Assembly (NCBI RefSeq): GCF_009557055.1
Contig: NZ_CP045649.1
Span: 1,959,501-2,023,500 of the forward strand
Source: Nocardioides sp. dk884
GTDB taxonomy: Bacteria > Actinomycetota > Actinomycetes > Propionibacteriales > Nocardioidaceae
Direction of reading: 5' to 3'
Length of the DNA stretch: 64,000 bases
Shown: one piece after another, positions 48,083 through 56,226 of the stretch
Numbering within the stretch: position 1 is the first letter of the stretch
Layout: each line of letters opens with the position of its first letter
Made by a program: the position numbers and the translations under genes
Notes under the pieces: model-generated
Database searches by the model: none
Seen by the model: the letters and a program-made list of their open reading frames with translations, nothing else
What the model was told of the DNA's origin: nothing

Positions 48083-49351
48083 TTACGTCCGACGGCTGAA
48101 TCGGATATCGCCATTCGGCATCCGTTGGTGCAGATAACGGTCGTCGTGGATCAGGTGATGGTGATGGCCGCACAGAAGAATACCCTTGTCGAGATCGGTC
48201 TTTCCGCCGGCCGACCACGGGTCCACATGGTGCGCCTCGCACCAGGTGGACGGAATCGTGCAGCCGTCCGCTCGACATTCCTTGTCGCGAATTGCGAGGG
48301 CTTTTCTCTGGCCCGGGCTGAAGAGTCGACTGGCGCGGCCGAGGTCGAGCGGCACCGAGCGGGTGCCGAGGACCGCCGGGACGAGACCTGCGGTGCAGGC
48401 CAGGCGCCGGGCCTCGCCCGCGGTGATGCGGGAGCCGTCCGCCAGCGTCGCGGACCCGAGGCCGTCGACGAGCGCCTGGAGGTCCATCGTGATCACGAGA
48501 GTGGTCGCGTCGCCGCCGTGCAGGGGGAGTCTCGAGGGGTCGATGGCCTCGAGCAGCGAGCAGAAGGCCTCGCCGAGCCGACGCTCGTAGGGCACCCGCC
48601 GCCCGTCCGTGGCAGGCGAAGCGGACTCGTCTGCTGCGCGCCGCGGGTTGGTGAAGGACTCCAGCATCGTGGTCAGCCGCAGCGCGATGCTCTCCGGCAC
48701 CCGGGCCCGGATCGCCGCACTCCCGTCGCCGAGGTGCTTCACACCCAAGGTCGTACGCCGCCGGGCGCGGCGCTCCGCGGCGCGCAGCTGCTCCTCCTCG
48801 ACCTTCTCCGCCCACTCCGGCGCGACGACCTGGAGCAGCCGCTCGGCCAGGCGGGCCAGCTCACGTGGCCCGAAGTCGGCGGCCTGCTCCACGAGGTAGG
48901 TCTCGGCGCGGGCGAGCATGTCGGCCCACTCCTCGGCGCTGGCCTCGATGAGGTCGAAGGCGTCGGTGAGGTCGTCGAGCGCGGCGACGATGACGTGGCC
49001 CTGGTCGAGGCTGACGTGCCCGCCCGCGAGGGCGGTGCCGACGCGGTGCCAGCGCCGCTCGCACGCGACCCCGAGACGCCGCAGCCGCCGGGCGGTCGGG
49101 GCGGCGGTGTGGGTGCGGTGTGCCACCCAGGCGGCGACGTCGCGACACCCGTCGGCGTCGGCCACCTCGTCGGCGCACGCGATCACCCGCGCGTGCACCG
49201 CCTGGGCCCGTGAGGCCAGGTGGGCCGTCATCCTCAGCGCCTGGCGCTTCTCCGGCACCGAGAGGAAGACCGGATCGCGACCAGCGATCGTGTCGAGGGC
49301 GTCCTCGGCGCACCCGAGATCGGTGAGGTAGGAAGAGACCTGATCGGCCAT
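48083..49351 (-). CDS. Second DUF222 / HNH endonuclease-domain protein
   Basis: A 422-residue protein with the DUF222 helical domain (about residues 15-310) and a C-terminal HNH motif (about 355-410): CRADGCTIPSTWCEAHHVDPW, then GILLCGHHHHLIHD. It belongs to a different branch from the copy at 13283-14590; the HNH core here has the AHHVDPW form. Start ATG 49351. Unlike the first copy there is no perfect LexA box before it, but an 18-bp palindrome lies about 61-78 bp upstream. The role is unknown. It sits within a pocket of decayed sequence. Confidence 0.87.
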   Translation of the reverse strand: MADQVSSYLTDLGCAEDALDTIAGRDPVFLSVPEKRQALRMTAHLASRAQAVHARVIACADEVADADGCRDVAAWVAHRTHTAAPTARRLRRLGVACERRWHRVGTALAGGHVSLDQGHVIVAALDDLTDAFDLIEASAEEWADMLARAETYLVEQAADFGPRELARLAERLLQVVAPEWAEKVEEEQLRAAERRARRRTTLGVKHLGDGSAAIRARVPESIALRLTTMLESFTNPRRAADESASPATDGRRVPYERRLGEAFCSLLEAIDPSRLPLHGGDATTLVITMDLQALVDGLGSATLADGSRITAGEARRLACTAGLVPAVLGTRSVPLDLGRASRLFSPGQRKALAIRDKECRADGCTIPSTWCEAHHVDPWSAGGKTDLDKGILLCGHHHHLIHDDRYLHQRMPNGDIRFSRRT

Positions 49352-49411
49352 CGTCGACTCCCGAGATCAAGGGGTGCGGGGTGGATTCCCGTATATCCCG
49401 ATCCTACCCGT

Positions 49412-49429
49412 GTTCGAAACATTTCGAAC
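49412..49429 (-). promoter_or_regulatory. 18-bp perfect palindromic site upstream of the second DUF222 gene
   Basis: GTTCGAAA and TTTCGAAC are perfectly complementary with a CA centre. It resembles a LexA box in its TTCGAA halves, but the spacing between TCGAA and TTCGA is two bases shorter than in the standard site, so LexA binding is doubtful. It lies 61-78 bp before the ATG. Confidence 0.4.
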
Positions 49430-49589
49430 GCGCACGGAAGGTAAAGGATGAATCTGTGGATAAAGTCGCCGAGACGGGCGGGCCACTGGCAGTGGATCGG
49501 CCCCCATGCGCCATGCGCTGTGCACCAGCGTTTCGTGCGCGACCAGACGGACCGTCGCTCTCCGATTGCGGTGTGGCCACCACGCGCGC

Positions 49590-49795
49590 CCGCCTGCCGG
49601 AACCGCGTCGCCGGGGCCGGCGAAGTGCCGGACCTCGCCGTCGAGGACGATCTCGCCCTCGTCGGCCTGGCAGAGGCCGTAGAGGACATCTCCGAGCGCT
49701 TCGGGTTCCACGTCGACCCCGACGCGGTCGTTGAGGACCTGCCGGTCGGCGTGAAGCGCCGTGCAACCCGGGCACGTACCGACAGTAACGATGAA
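49590..49795 (-). pseudogene. Possible fragment of a sugar-type ABC transporter ATPase gene
   Basis: Reading the minus strand, the frame contains LGDVLYGLCQADEGEI followed by VLDGEVRHFAGPGDAV. This resembles the stretch after the Walker A box of sugar-type ABC ATPases (VLYGLxQPDEGEIxLDGxPVxFxSPxDAI). The Walker A box is missing and similarity ends after about 40 residues, so it could only be a remnant. The match is short and could be chance; a small unrelated gene is the alternative. Confidence 0.25.
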
Positions 49796-49859
49796 TCAAC
49801 CGCGGCAGTCGCGGCTCCGGTACTCCGGCTGACGTCCTACTGGACTGTATTGCCAGTCG

Positions 49860-49990
49860 AAGAACATCACCCTGAGGTCTGCCGGGAACCAGCTCGGCGT
49901 CTGGCCGACCACGGTCAGCGAGCTCGAACGCGGTATTCGGCGCAACGACGACCTGGCACAGACCTACCGGCCTGCCTCAGCGCGGGGTAG
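49860..49990 (+). pseudogene. Remnant of a helix-turn-helix protein
   Basis: A plus-strand frame bounded upstream by a stop at 49830 encodes LRSAGNQLGVWPTTVSELER and then GIRRNDDLAQTYR. This is the pattern of a helix-turn-helix domain (XRE-like or transposase N-terminus). It has no start codon and runs into the 3' end of the HAD gene on the other strand, so it is a fragment. The segment 49430-49976 otherwise holds no gene I can support. Confidence 0.4.
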
Positions 49991-50630
49991 GGCTCGGCTG
50001 GCCATCCAAGATGGCTCGAGCGGCTGCCGCTACCGAGCCGACCACCAGATCCGGCCGGTAGCCCGTCGGGTCCGATCCGTCGTCGAGCCACGCCGTGCTC
50101 AGCCCGACGGCAGCCCCACCCGCGACGTCGAGCTCGAGACTGTCGCCGATCATCCAGCCCTCGAGCGTGCAACCGAGCCTGCTGGCGAGCGCGTGGAAGA
50201 TGGCAGGAGCTGGTTTGCGGGCACCGACAGCGTCGGACACGACCCATCCGTCGACGAGGGCGTCCAGGCCGGTGCGGCGAATCTTGCCCTCCTGGTTGTC
50301 GAGCATGCCGTTCGTGATGACGCCGAGAGTCCACCCGGCTGCCCGAAGGTCGGCGAGAGCGCTCCGGTCCGCGTCGGTGACCGTCACGAGCGACGGCATC
50401 CGCGAGCGGTAGTCGGCCCAGACGCTGTCAGCCGATGTTGGCAGGTCCAGCCGATCGATGAGCTCGCTGAAGACCTCGCCCTTCGGTCGGCGAGCGGTCA
50501 GCGCCGCTGCGATGACGTCGACCTCGCCGGCCGGAAGCCGCCAGTGGTCGACGAACCCTGCCGACCAGGCTCGTGCAGCGGCGGCCTGGTCGACCAGGGT
50601 CCCGTCCAGGTCCAGAGCGATGAGGGGCAC
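49977..50630 (-). CDS. HAD-family hydrolase
   Basis: A 217-residue haloacid dehalogenase-like hydrolase. The motifs are DLDGTL near residue 7 (nucleophile Asp), VITNGM near 108 (Thr), the ARKPAP lysine near 138, and MIGDSLELD near 160 (Asp). A small helical cap domain covers about residues 15-90. The group includes phosphatases acting on small phosphorylated metabolites; the substrate is unknown. Start GTG 50630. It probably stands alone, 51 bp from the next minus-strand gene. Confidence 0.88.
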   Translation of the reverse strand: MPLIALDLDGTLVDQAAAARAWSAGFVDHWRLPAGEVDVIAAALTARRPKGEVFSELIDRLDLPTSADSVWADYRSRMPSLVTVTDADRSALADLRAAGWTLGVITNGMLDNQEGKIRRTGLDALVDGWVVSDAVGARKPAPAIFHALASRLGCTLEGWMIGDSLELDVAGGAAVGLSTAWLDDGSDPTGYRPDLVVGSVAAAARAILDGQPSPTPR

Positions 50631-50681
50631 GGGACGAAACCCTAGAGCGAGGGGCAGCGGTTCAGCGCAGCCCCAGGACCC

Positions 50682-51680
50682 TCACAACCGCACCAGCATC
50701 TTGCCCAGGTTCTCCCCGCGGTGCAGCCCCAGGAACGCGTCCACCGCGTGGTCGAGCCCGTCGACGACCGTCTCGCGGCTGACCAGCTTGCCGTCGGCGA
50801 CCCACTGGCGCGCCAGCCGCTGGTACTCCCGGGCCAGGTCGCCGTGGTCGGTGACGATGAAGCCCTGCATCCGCAGCCGCTTGGTGACCACCTGGAACAT
50901 GTTGCGCGGGCCGGGGGTGGGCAACTCGTCGTTGTAGCTCGCGATCGAGCCGCACGCGGCGATCCGACCGTGGTCGGAGAGCAGCGCGATGGCGGCCTCG
51001 AGGTGCTCGCCACCGACGTTGTCGAAGTAGACGTCGAACGGGCCGTGCGGCTCCAGCAGCTTCAGCGGGGACCCGTCGCGGTAGTTCACCGCCGCGTCGA
51101 ACCCGAGGTCGTCGGTCAGCCAGGCCACCTTCTCGGCGGACCCGGCCGATCCGACCACCGCGCTCGCGCCGAGCAGCCGCGCCACCTGCCCCGCGATAGA
51201 CCCGACGGCGCCGGCGGCACCGGAGATCAGCACCCGGTCGCCCTCGCGCAGCCCGGCGATCGCCGTCAGCCCGACGTACGCCGTGAGGCCCGGCATGCCG
51301 AGCACGCCGAGGTAGGCGGACTCCTCCACCCCGGTGGTGTCGACGCGGCGGAAGGAGGCGGCGGGGGCCAGCGCGTGCTCGCGCCAGCCGAGCTGGTGCA
51401 GGACCGTGTCGCCGACGGCGAGGGAGTCGTCGTTGGAGGCGACGACCGTGCCGACGGCGCCGCCGTCGAGCACCTCGCCGAGCCGGTACGGCGGCACGTA
51501 GGACTTCATGTCATTCATCCGGCCCCGCATGTAGGGATCCACCGACATCACCGTGTTGCGCACCAGGACCTCGCCGGGTCCCGGGTCGGGCAGCTCGGTC
51601 TCGACCAGGCGGAAGTCGTCGGGGGTGGGCCAGCCGGTGGGACGCGCGGCCAGGTGGATCTCACGGGTGGAGGTCGGCAT
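50682..51680 (-). CDS. NADP-dependent MDR-family oxidoreductase
   Basis: A 332-residue zinc-independent medium-chain dehydrogenase/reductase similar to CurA and prostaglandin/leukotriene reductases, which reduce enone double bonds with NADPH. The start MPTSTREIHLAARPTGWPT (ATG 51680) is typical of the family, followed by SVDPYMRGRM near 48 and the cofactor-binding ISGAAGAVGSIAGQ near 152. Structural zinc cysteines are absent, as expected. The open frame extends to 51761, but that region is outside the conserved protein. The physiological substrate is unknown. Confidence 0.92.
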   Translation of the reverse strand: MPTSTREIHLAARPTGWPTPDDFRLVETELPDPGPGEVLVRNTVMSVDPYMRGRMNDMKSYVPPYRLGEVLDGGAVGTVVASNDDSLAVGDTVLHQLGWREHALAPAASFRRVDTTGVEESAYLGVLGMPGLTAYVGLTAIAGLREGDRVLISGAAGAVGSIAGQVARLLGASAVVGSAGSAEKVAWLTDDLGFDAAVNYRDGSPLKLLEPHGPFDVYFDNVGGEHLEAAIALLSDHGRIAACGSIASYNDELPTPGPRNMFQVVTKRLRMQGFIVTDHGDLAREYQRLARQWVADGKLVSRETVVDGLDHAVDAFLGLHRGENLGKMLVRL

Positions 51681-51778
51681 GCCGCGATCCTGACAGGGCA
51701 GCGGTGAGCGGGCCGGGATCCCGGCCCCGGCATGGGCCGTCATCCGCCCACAGGCGGCCACCTCGGGAGCCCGAGGAT

Positions 51779-51807
51779 GCTCCCCCGAGCACGCAGCCCG
51801 GGGGAGC
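51779..51807 (-). terminator. Hairpin terminator after the IscA-like gene
   Basis: A perfect 9-bp stem, GCTCCCCCG and CGGGGGAGC, with an 11-nt loop. It starts 6 bp beyond the stop codon at 51813 on the minus strand. Confidence 0.65.
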
Positions 51808-51812
51808 GGGGG

Positions 51813-52097
51813 TCAGGCCTGGAGGCCGAGTGCGAACTCGACCTTCCCGGATGCGTCGACGGCTGCGTCGAGCACCTTGTCGGCGAGCATCAGTGCGGCC
51901 GCCTCGTCGAGGAAGATGGTCGCGCCACCCTGCTCGACGATCTGGTCGCCCTCCTGGGCCTGGTCAGCGGCGCTGACCGCGAAGGACGGCTCCGTGGTCC
52001 CTTCGGAGGTGATGCGCAGCCCGGCGGTCTCGGGGAGGCCGGGCTGGGTGGCGATCTGTCGGACGATCGTGCTGGCGTTCTCGGTGAGGGTGAGCAT
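51813..52097 (-). CDS. HesB/IscA-like fold protein without the metal-binding cysteines
   Basis: A 94-residue protein whose length and pattern resemble the Fe-S biogenesis (HesB/IscA) domain: it opens MLTLTENASTIVRQIA, then AGLRITSEG and a C-terminal strand. The three conserved cysteines of IscA (one in the middle, CxC near the end) are all missing; there is no cysteine at all. It therefore cannot carry an iron-sulfur cluster in the standard way and may be a repurposed or unrelated fold. Similar cysteine-free small proteins exist in actinomycetes. Start ATG 52097. It lies opposite the OsmC gene with 121 bp between. Confidence 0.65.
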   Translation of the reverse strand: MLTLTENASTIVRQIATQPGLPETAGLRITSEGTTEPSFAVSAADQAQEGDQIVEQGGATIFLDEAAALMLADKVLDAAVDASGKVEFALGLQA

Positions 52098-52218
52098 GAC
52101 TCGCCTTCCGATGGTCGTTCAGGACCCCTCCACCGTGTCCCACCCGTGGCACCCGTTCAAGTCGGCGCGGGTGGCCCGGGCGTGTCGCGGGGTACGTCGC
52201 GGGTGCCAGGCTGGAGCC

Positions 52219-52701
52219 ATGGCACCCGACAGCCCCCAGACCGCCGCGCGCGACGAGCGCAGCGACTCCACCCACCGCAGCATCGAGCTCGCCCGCGACG
52301 GCGACCTGCACTTCGTGGCCACCAACCGCCGCGGCGGCACGCTGGCCATCGGCTCGGGGGAGGACGACGACTTCACCCCGGTCGAGCTGCTGCTCGCGGC
52401 GCTGGCCGCCTGCGGGGCGATCGACCTGGAGTCGGTCACCGGCAAGCGGGCGCCGTTCAGCGCGTTCGCGGCGCGCGGGGAGGGGCACAAGATCCGCGAC
52501 GAGCAGGGCAGCCGGATGGTCGACCTCGCGGTCACCTTCGACGTGGCGTTCCCCGAGGGCGAGGATGGCGACCGCGCCCGCGCGGTGCTCCAGCGCACCG
52601 TGCGTCAGGTGCAGGACCGGCTGTGCACCGTCGGGCGCACCGTCAGTGTCGGCGACCCGGTGGACTACCGGACCGGCGACCTCGGCCCGCAAGCGGGCTG
52701 A
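52219..52701 (+). CDS. OsmC-family protein
   Basis: A 160-residue OsmC/Ohr-type protein. The central TPVELLLAALAACGAIDL has one conserved cysteine (the peroxidatic type) near residue 74; the second cysteine is in QDRLCTVGRTV near 137. Proteins of the family reduce organic hydroperoxides or bind lipid-like molecules. Start ATG 52219, with GGCTGGAG before it. No regulator is adjacent. The open frame extends upstream but only as a shadow of the opposite strand. Confidence 0.88.
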   Translation: MAPDSPQTAARDERSDSTHRSIELARDGDLHFVATNRRGGTLAIGSGEDDDFTPVELLLAALAACGAIDLESVTGKRAPFSAFAARGEGHKIRDEQGSRMVDLAVTFDVAFPEGEDGDRARAVLQRTVRQVQDRLCTVGRTVSVGDPVDYRTGDLGPQAG

Positions 52702-52702
52702 G

Positions 52703-53404
52703 TCACTCCACGGTGACGGAGGTGATCTCGACCGGGGTCGCGGGCGGGCCGTCGGTGCCGCCGCCCTCGACGCCGTCCTTCGCGACCGCGCGCACCTCGG
52801 CGAGCGACTTCTTCGAGATCGTGCCGAACTCGGTGTAGCTGGGTGCCAGCCCGCCGTTGGCGTCCTGGTAGACGATGAAGAACTGCGAGCCGCCGCTGTT
52901 CGGTGCGCCGGTGTTGGCCATCGCCAGCGTCCCGGCCGGGTACGTCTCCTCGCCGGTCACCTCGTCGGGGATCGTGTAGCCCGGGCCGCCCATGCCGCTC
53001 CCGGTCGGGTCGCCGCACTGCAGCACGTAGATGCCGGCGGTGGTGAGCCGGTGGCACGGGGTCTCGTCGAAGTAGCCCTGCTCGGCGAGGGAGACGAAGG
53101 AGCTCACGGTGCACGGCGCGGCGTCGGCGTCCAGCGTCGCGCTCAGGTCGCCGGCGCTGGTGGCGATCGAGACCTTCACCTGGCCGCTGACCTCGGGCTC
53201 GGCGGCCGGGAGGTCCGGGCCGTCCTCGGTGCCGTCCGGGACGTACTCGCAGGCACCGGCAGCCGCGGAGACCGACTCCGACGGCGAGGCGGAGGTCTCG
53301 GCCGACTCCGGCGACTCCTCGTCGTCGCCGCACGCGGCGAGCGTGCCGAGCACGGCGAGGGCGGCAAGGGCGGCGAGAGGGCGCTTCAGCGCGGCAGCGG
53401 GCAT
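52703..53404 (-). CDS. Cyclophilin-type peptidyl-prolyl isomerase lipoprotein
   Basis: A 233-residue secreted prolyl isomerase. The lipobox LAAC gives lipidation at C25; residues 26-70 are a Ser/Glu-rich spacer. The cyclophilin domain (about 75-230) shows FVSLAEQGYFDETPCHRL and GTLAMANTGAPNSGGSQFFI. It probably helps folding of exported proteins at the membrane surface. The domain is complete in length. The stop is only 1 bp from the OsmC stop on the other strand. Confidence 0.93.
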   Translation of the reverse strand: MPAAALKRPLAALAALAVLGTLAACGDDEESPESAETSASPSESVSAAAGACEYVPDGTEDGPDLPAAEPEVSGQVKVSIATSAGDLSATLDADAAPCTVSSFVSLAEQGYFDETPCHRLTTAGIYVLQCGDPTGSGMGGPGYTIPDEVTGEETYPAGTLAMANTGAPNSGGSQFFIVYQDANGGLAPSYTEFGTISKKSLAEVRAVAKDGVEGGGTDGPPATPVEITSVTVE

Positions 53405-53426
53405 GGTCTCGATCGTAGCCAGCGCC

Positions 53427-54506
53427 TCAGCCGTTGCGGCCCCGGGCGGTGATCGACCACGGCTGCGGACCGGCGGCGTCCTCCGACCAGATCACGTCGT
53501 GCAGGTTGACAGCCGCGCACACGTGGTTGGGCGCGATCTCGACCTTGCTGCCCAGAGGGGGCAGCACCGCGTCGGCGAAGTCGACGACCGCATGGTGCTC
53601 GGCGAGCTGCACGATGCGGGCGAACGGTGCCCGGGGCAGCCGGCCCCACCCCGAGGCGTACGGCGCGCGGTCGGCGCCGAGCGCCTTGCTGCCGGCGTCG
53701 AGGATCAGGCGGCCGCCGGCGTGGCTGACCACGGTGGCCACGCAGGTGAGCGCGATGTCGTCGGGGCTGGCGACCCCGAGCTCCCACTGCTGGGCGTCGT
53801 TGAAGACGTAGACGCCGGGGCGCAGCTCGCTGACCACCCCGAGGTCGGTGTGCGCCAGGGTCGGGGTGGAGCCCCCCGAGACCACCCGCGCCTCGATGCC
53901 CACGGCCGCGAGCGACGCGACCGCGCCGCTCAGTGCCGCGGCCTCCTCGCGGGCGACGGTGGCGGGGTCCTCGCCGTACCCGTGGCCGGGGAAGGTGAAC
54001 ACCCCGCGCACCGGCAGCCCGGCGTGGGTGGCTGCCTCGGCGACCGCGCCGGCCTCGTCGGGCTCGGCGCCGCTGCGGTGCTGACCGCTGTCGATCTCGA
54101 CCAGGACCTCGATGTCGTGACCGCCGAGGTGGCGTCCGGCGTTGGCGGCGCCCGCCACGGAGTCCACCCCGACCGCGAGCCGGGTGGTCTCGGAGAGGTC
54201 GACCAGGCGCCGGGCGGAGGGCTCGTCGAGCCACAGGGGGTAGGCGATGAACAGGTCGGTGCACCCGTACGCCGCGAACGCCTCCGCCTCGCCGATCGTG
54301 GCGACGGTGAGCCCCACCGCGCCCGCGCCCAGCTGGAGCTCGGCGACCTCGCGGGACTTGTGGGTCTTGGCGTGCGGGCGCAGGCTCACCCCCGCGGCAG
54401 CGGCGAGGTCGGCGGCGCGCTGGAGGTTGCGGCTGACTCGGGCGAGGTCGGCGCGCAGGTACGGCGTCCGGGGCTCCTCGGGCATCGCGTGGAACATCGC
54501 GCTCAC
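53427..54506 (-). CDS. D-threonine aldolase / D-serine dehydratase-like PLP enzyme
   Basis: A protein of about 359 residues with an alanine-racemase-type N-terminal barrel and the C-terminal metal-binding domain of D-threonine aldolase and D-serine dehydratase (DSD1). The PLP lysine is in RPHAKTHKS near residue 47. The sequences IDSGQHRSG and VSGGSTPT are typical, and AEHHAVVD and PNHVCAAVNLHD near the C-terminus carry the His and Cys metal ligands. It is coupled by a GTGA overlap to the aldo/keto reductase stop, which makes GTG 54506 the likely start; ATG 54497 and ATG 54485 are in-frame alternatives. Which D-amino acid it acts on is unknown. Confidence 0.85.
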   Translation of the reverse strand: MSAMFHAMPEEPRTPYLRADLARVSRNLQRAADLAAAAGVSLRPHAKTHKSREVAELQLGAGAVGLTVATIGEAEAFAAYGCTDLFIAYPLWLDEPSARRLVDLSETTRLAVGVDSVAGAANAGRHLGGHDIEVLVEIDSGQHRSGAEPDEAGAVAEAATHAGLPVRGVFTFPGHGYGEDPATVAREEAAALSGAVASLAAVGIEARVVSGGSTPTLAHTDLGVVSELRPGVYVFNDAQQWELGVASPDDIALTCVATVVSHAGGRLILDAGSKALGADRAPYASGWGRLPRAPFARIVQLAEHHAVVDFADAVLPPLGSKVEIAPNHVCAAVNLHDVIWSEDAAGPQPWSITARGRNG

Positions 54507-55339
54507 TGCTCCTCGTGGACGTCCGGGTCGCCGCCGAACAGGCGCCCGTCCGGCCGGCCCAGGGCGGTGATGGCGGACATCTCGGCCTCGCTCAGCTCGA
54601 AGCCGTCGAGGTCGAGGTTGGCCCGCTGCCGCTCCGGCGTCGCGGACTTGGGGATCGGCAGGTTGCCGAGCTGGACCTGCCAGCGCAGCACCACCTGCCC
54701 GGGGGTGACCCCGTGGGCGCGGGCGGCGTCGGCGACCGCCGGCTGGTCGAAGGGGGCCTTGCGCTTGCCCAGCGGGCTCCAGGACTCGGTGAGGATCCCG
54801 AGCCGCTCGTGCACCGCGCGCAGCGGGGCCTGCGGGAACCACGGATGCAGCTCGACCTGGTTGACCACCGGGGTCACGCCGGTCTCGGCGATGATCCGCT
54901 CCAGGTGGGCCGCGGTGAAGTTGGAGACGCCGATGGAGGTCACCAGCCCCTGCGCCTGGAGCTCCACCAGCGCGCGCCAGGCCTCGACGTACTGGTCCTG
55001 GCTGGGGTTGGGCCAGTGGATGAGGTGCAGGTCGAGGCGGTCCAGGCCCAGCCGCTCGAGCGACTCGTGGGTGCTGCGGATCGCGTCGTCGTACGCGTGG
55101 TGGCGGCCCGGGAGCTTGCTGGTCACCCGCAGCTCCTCGCGCGGCAGGCCGGATCGACGGATCGCCTCGCCGACCTCGCGCTCGTTGTCGTAGTTCACCG
55201 CGGTGTCGAGCAGCCGGTAGCCGGTCTCCAGGGCGCTGGTGATCGCGCGGACGCCGTCCTCGCCGGTCAGCGTGTAGGTGCCGAACCCGATCGCGGGCAG
55301 GGTGCGGCCGTCGTGCAGCGTGTGGTCGGGGAGCGCCAT
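54503..55339 (-). CDS. Aldo/keto reductase
   Basis: A 278-residue NADPH-dependent aldo/keto reductase of the 2,5-didehydrogluconate reductase type. The catalytic tetrad is visible: Asp and Tyr in LLDTAVNYDNE (near 45-52), Lys in TSKLPGRH (near 77), and His in LHLIHWPNP (near 110). The C-terminal IPKSATPERQRANLD segment binds cofactor. Start ATG 55339 matches the family's short N-terminus (MALPDHTLHDGRTLPAIGFG). It overlaps the D-amino-acid enzyme gene downstream, so the two may serve one pathway. Confidence 0.93.
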   Translation of the reverse strand: MALPDHTLHDGRTLPAIGFGTYTLTGEDGVRAITSALETGYRLLDTAVNYDNEREVGEAIRRSGLPREELRVTSKLPGRHHAYDDAIRSTHESLERLGLDRLDLHLIHWPNPSQDQYVEAWRALVELQAQGLVTSIGVSNFTAAHLERIIAETGVTPVVNQVELHPWFPQAPLRAVHERLGILTESWSPLGKRKAPFDQPAVADAARAHGVTPGQVVLRWQVQLGNLPIPKSATPERQRANLDLDGFELSEAEMSAITALGRPDGRLFGGDPDVHEEQ

Positions 55340-55411
55340 GTCCACGACGCTAGCGCCGCCGCCCCGGACGGGGGAGAGGCGCTCGGGCAGGGACCCGGGA
55401 AGAATGTCGTC

Positions 55412-56224
55412 ATGAGCACCGTCGACCCGAGCCTGCGTCCGGACTGCGGTGCGTGCGTGGGGCTGTGCTGCGTGGCGCTGCCGTTCGGGCGCTCGCGCGA
55501 CTTCGCCTTCGACAAGGCGGCCGGCGAGGCGTGTCGCCACCTGACCCCGGCCGACGCGTGCGGCATCCACGCCGACCTGCGCGAGCGCGGGATGGTCGGG
55601 TGCACCGTGTTCGGCTGCCACGGCGCCGGCCAGCAGGTCAGCCAGGTGGTGTACGCCGGCCGCTCGTGGCGCGACGGTGACGTCGTGGTGGGGGAGATGT
55701 TCGCGGTCTTCGCGGTGGTCCGCGGCCTGCACGAGATGCTGGTCCTGCTCACCGACGCCGCCCGCTGGGCGCCGACCGGACACCAGGAGCTGGCCACCCT
55801 CCGGGACCGGCTGCGGGCCGCGAGCAACGGCACGCCGGCGCAGGTGCTCGACGTCGACGTGGACCGGTTGCGGGCCGCGACCGGCGACCTGCTGCGCCGG
55901 CTCAGTGCCGAGGTCCGTGGGGGCGGGGGCGCCTCGCTCGCCGGCGCCGACCTGGTGGGCCGCGACCTGCGCGGCACCGACCTGCGTGGAGCGGACCTGC
56001 GCGGCGCGCTGCTCCTCGCCGCGCGGCTCGACGGCAGCGACCTGAGCCGCGCCGACCTGCTGGGCGCCGACCTGCGCGACGCGCGCCTCGACGGCGCCGA
56101 CCTCTCCGGAGCGCTCCTGCTCACCCAGCCGCAGCTCGACGCCGCCGCCGGCGACGAGCGGACCCGGCTGCCGGACGGGCTCGTGCGCCCGGGGCACTGG
56201 ACGTCCGGGCCCGGCGCGCACTGA
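55412..56224 (+). CDS. Pentapeptide-repeat protein with an N-terminal cysteine cluster
   Basis: A 270-residue protein. Residues 1-75 are cysteine-rich: CGACVGLCC near residues 12-20, then further cysteines in CRHLTPADACGIH and GCTVFGCHG, a pattern that may bind a metal or an Fe-S cluster. A helical spacer (about 90-165) follows. Then comes a run of A(D/N)LxG-type pentapeptide repeats (about 172-235: GADLVGRDLRGTDLRGADLRG) that fold as a right-handed quadrilateral beta helix. The function of such combined proteins is not known. Start ATG 55412; it is transcribed divergently from the aldo/keto reductase. Confidence 0.82.
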   Translation: MSTVDPSLRPDCGACVGLCCVALPFGRSRDFAFDKAAGEACRHLTPADACGIHADLRERGMVGCTVFGCHGAGQQVSQVVYAGRSWRDGDVVVGEMFAVFAVVRGLHEMLVLLTDAARWAPTGHQELATLRDRLRAASNGTPAQVLDVDVDRLRAATGDLLRRLSAEVRGGGGASLAGADLVGRDLRGTDLRGADLRGALLLAARLDGSDLSRADLLGADLRDARLDGADLSGALLLTQPQLDAAAGDERTRLPDGLVRPGHWTSGPGAH

Positions 56225-56226
56225 GC

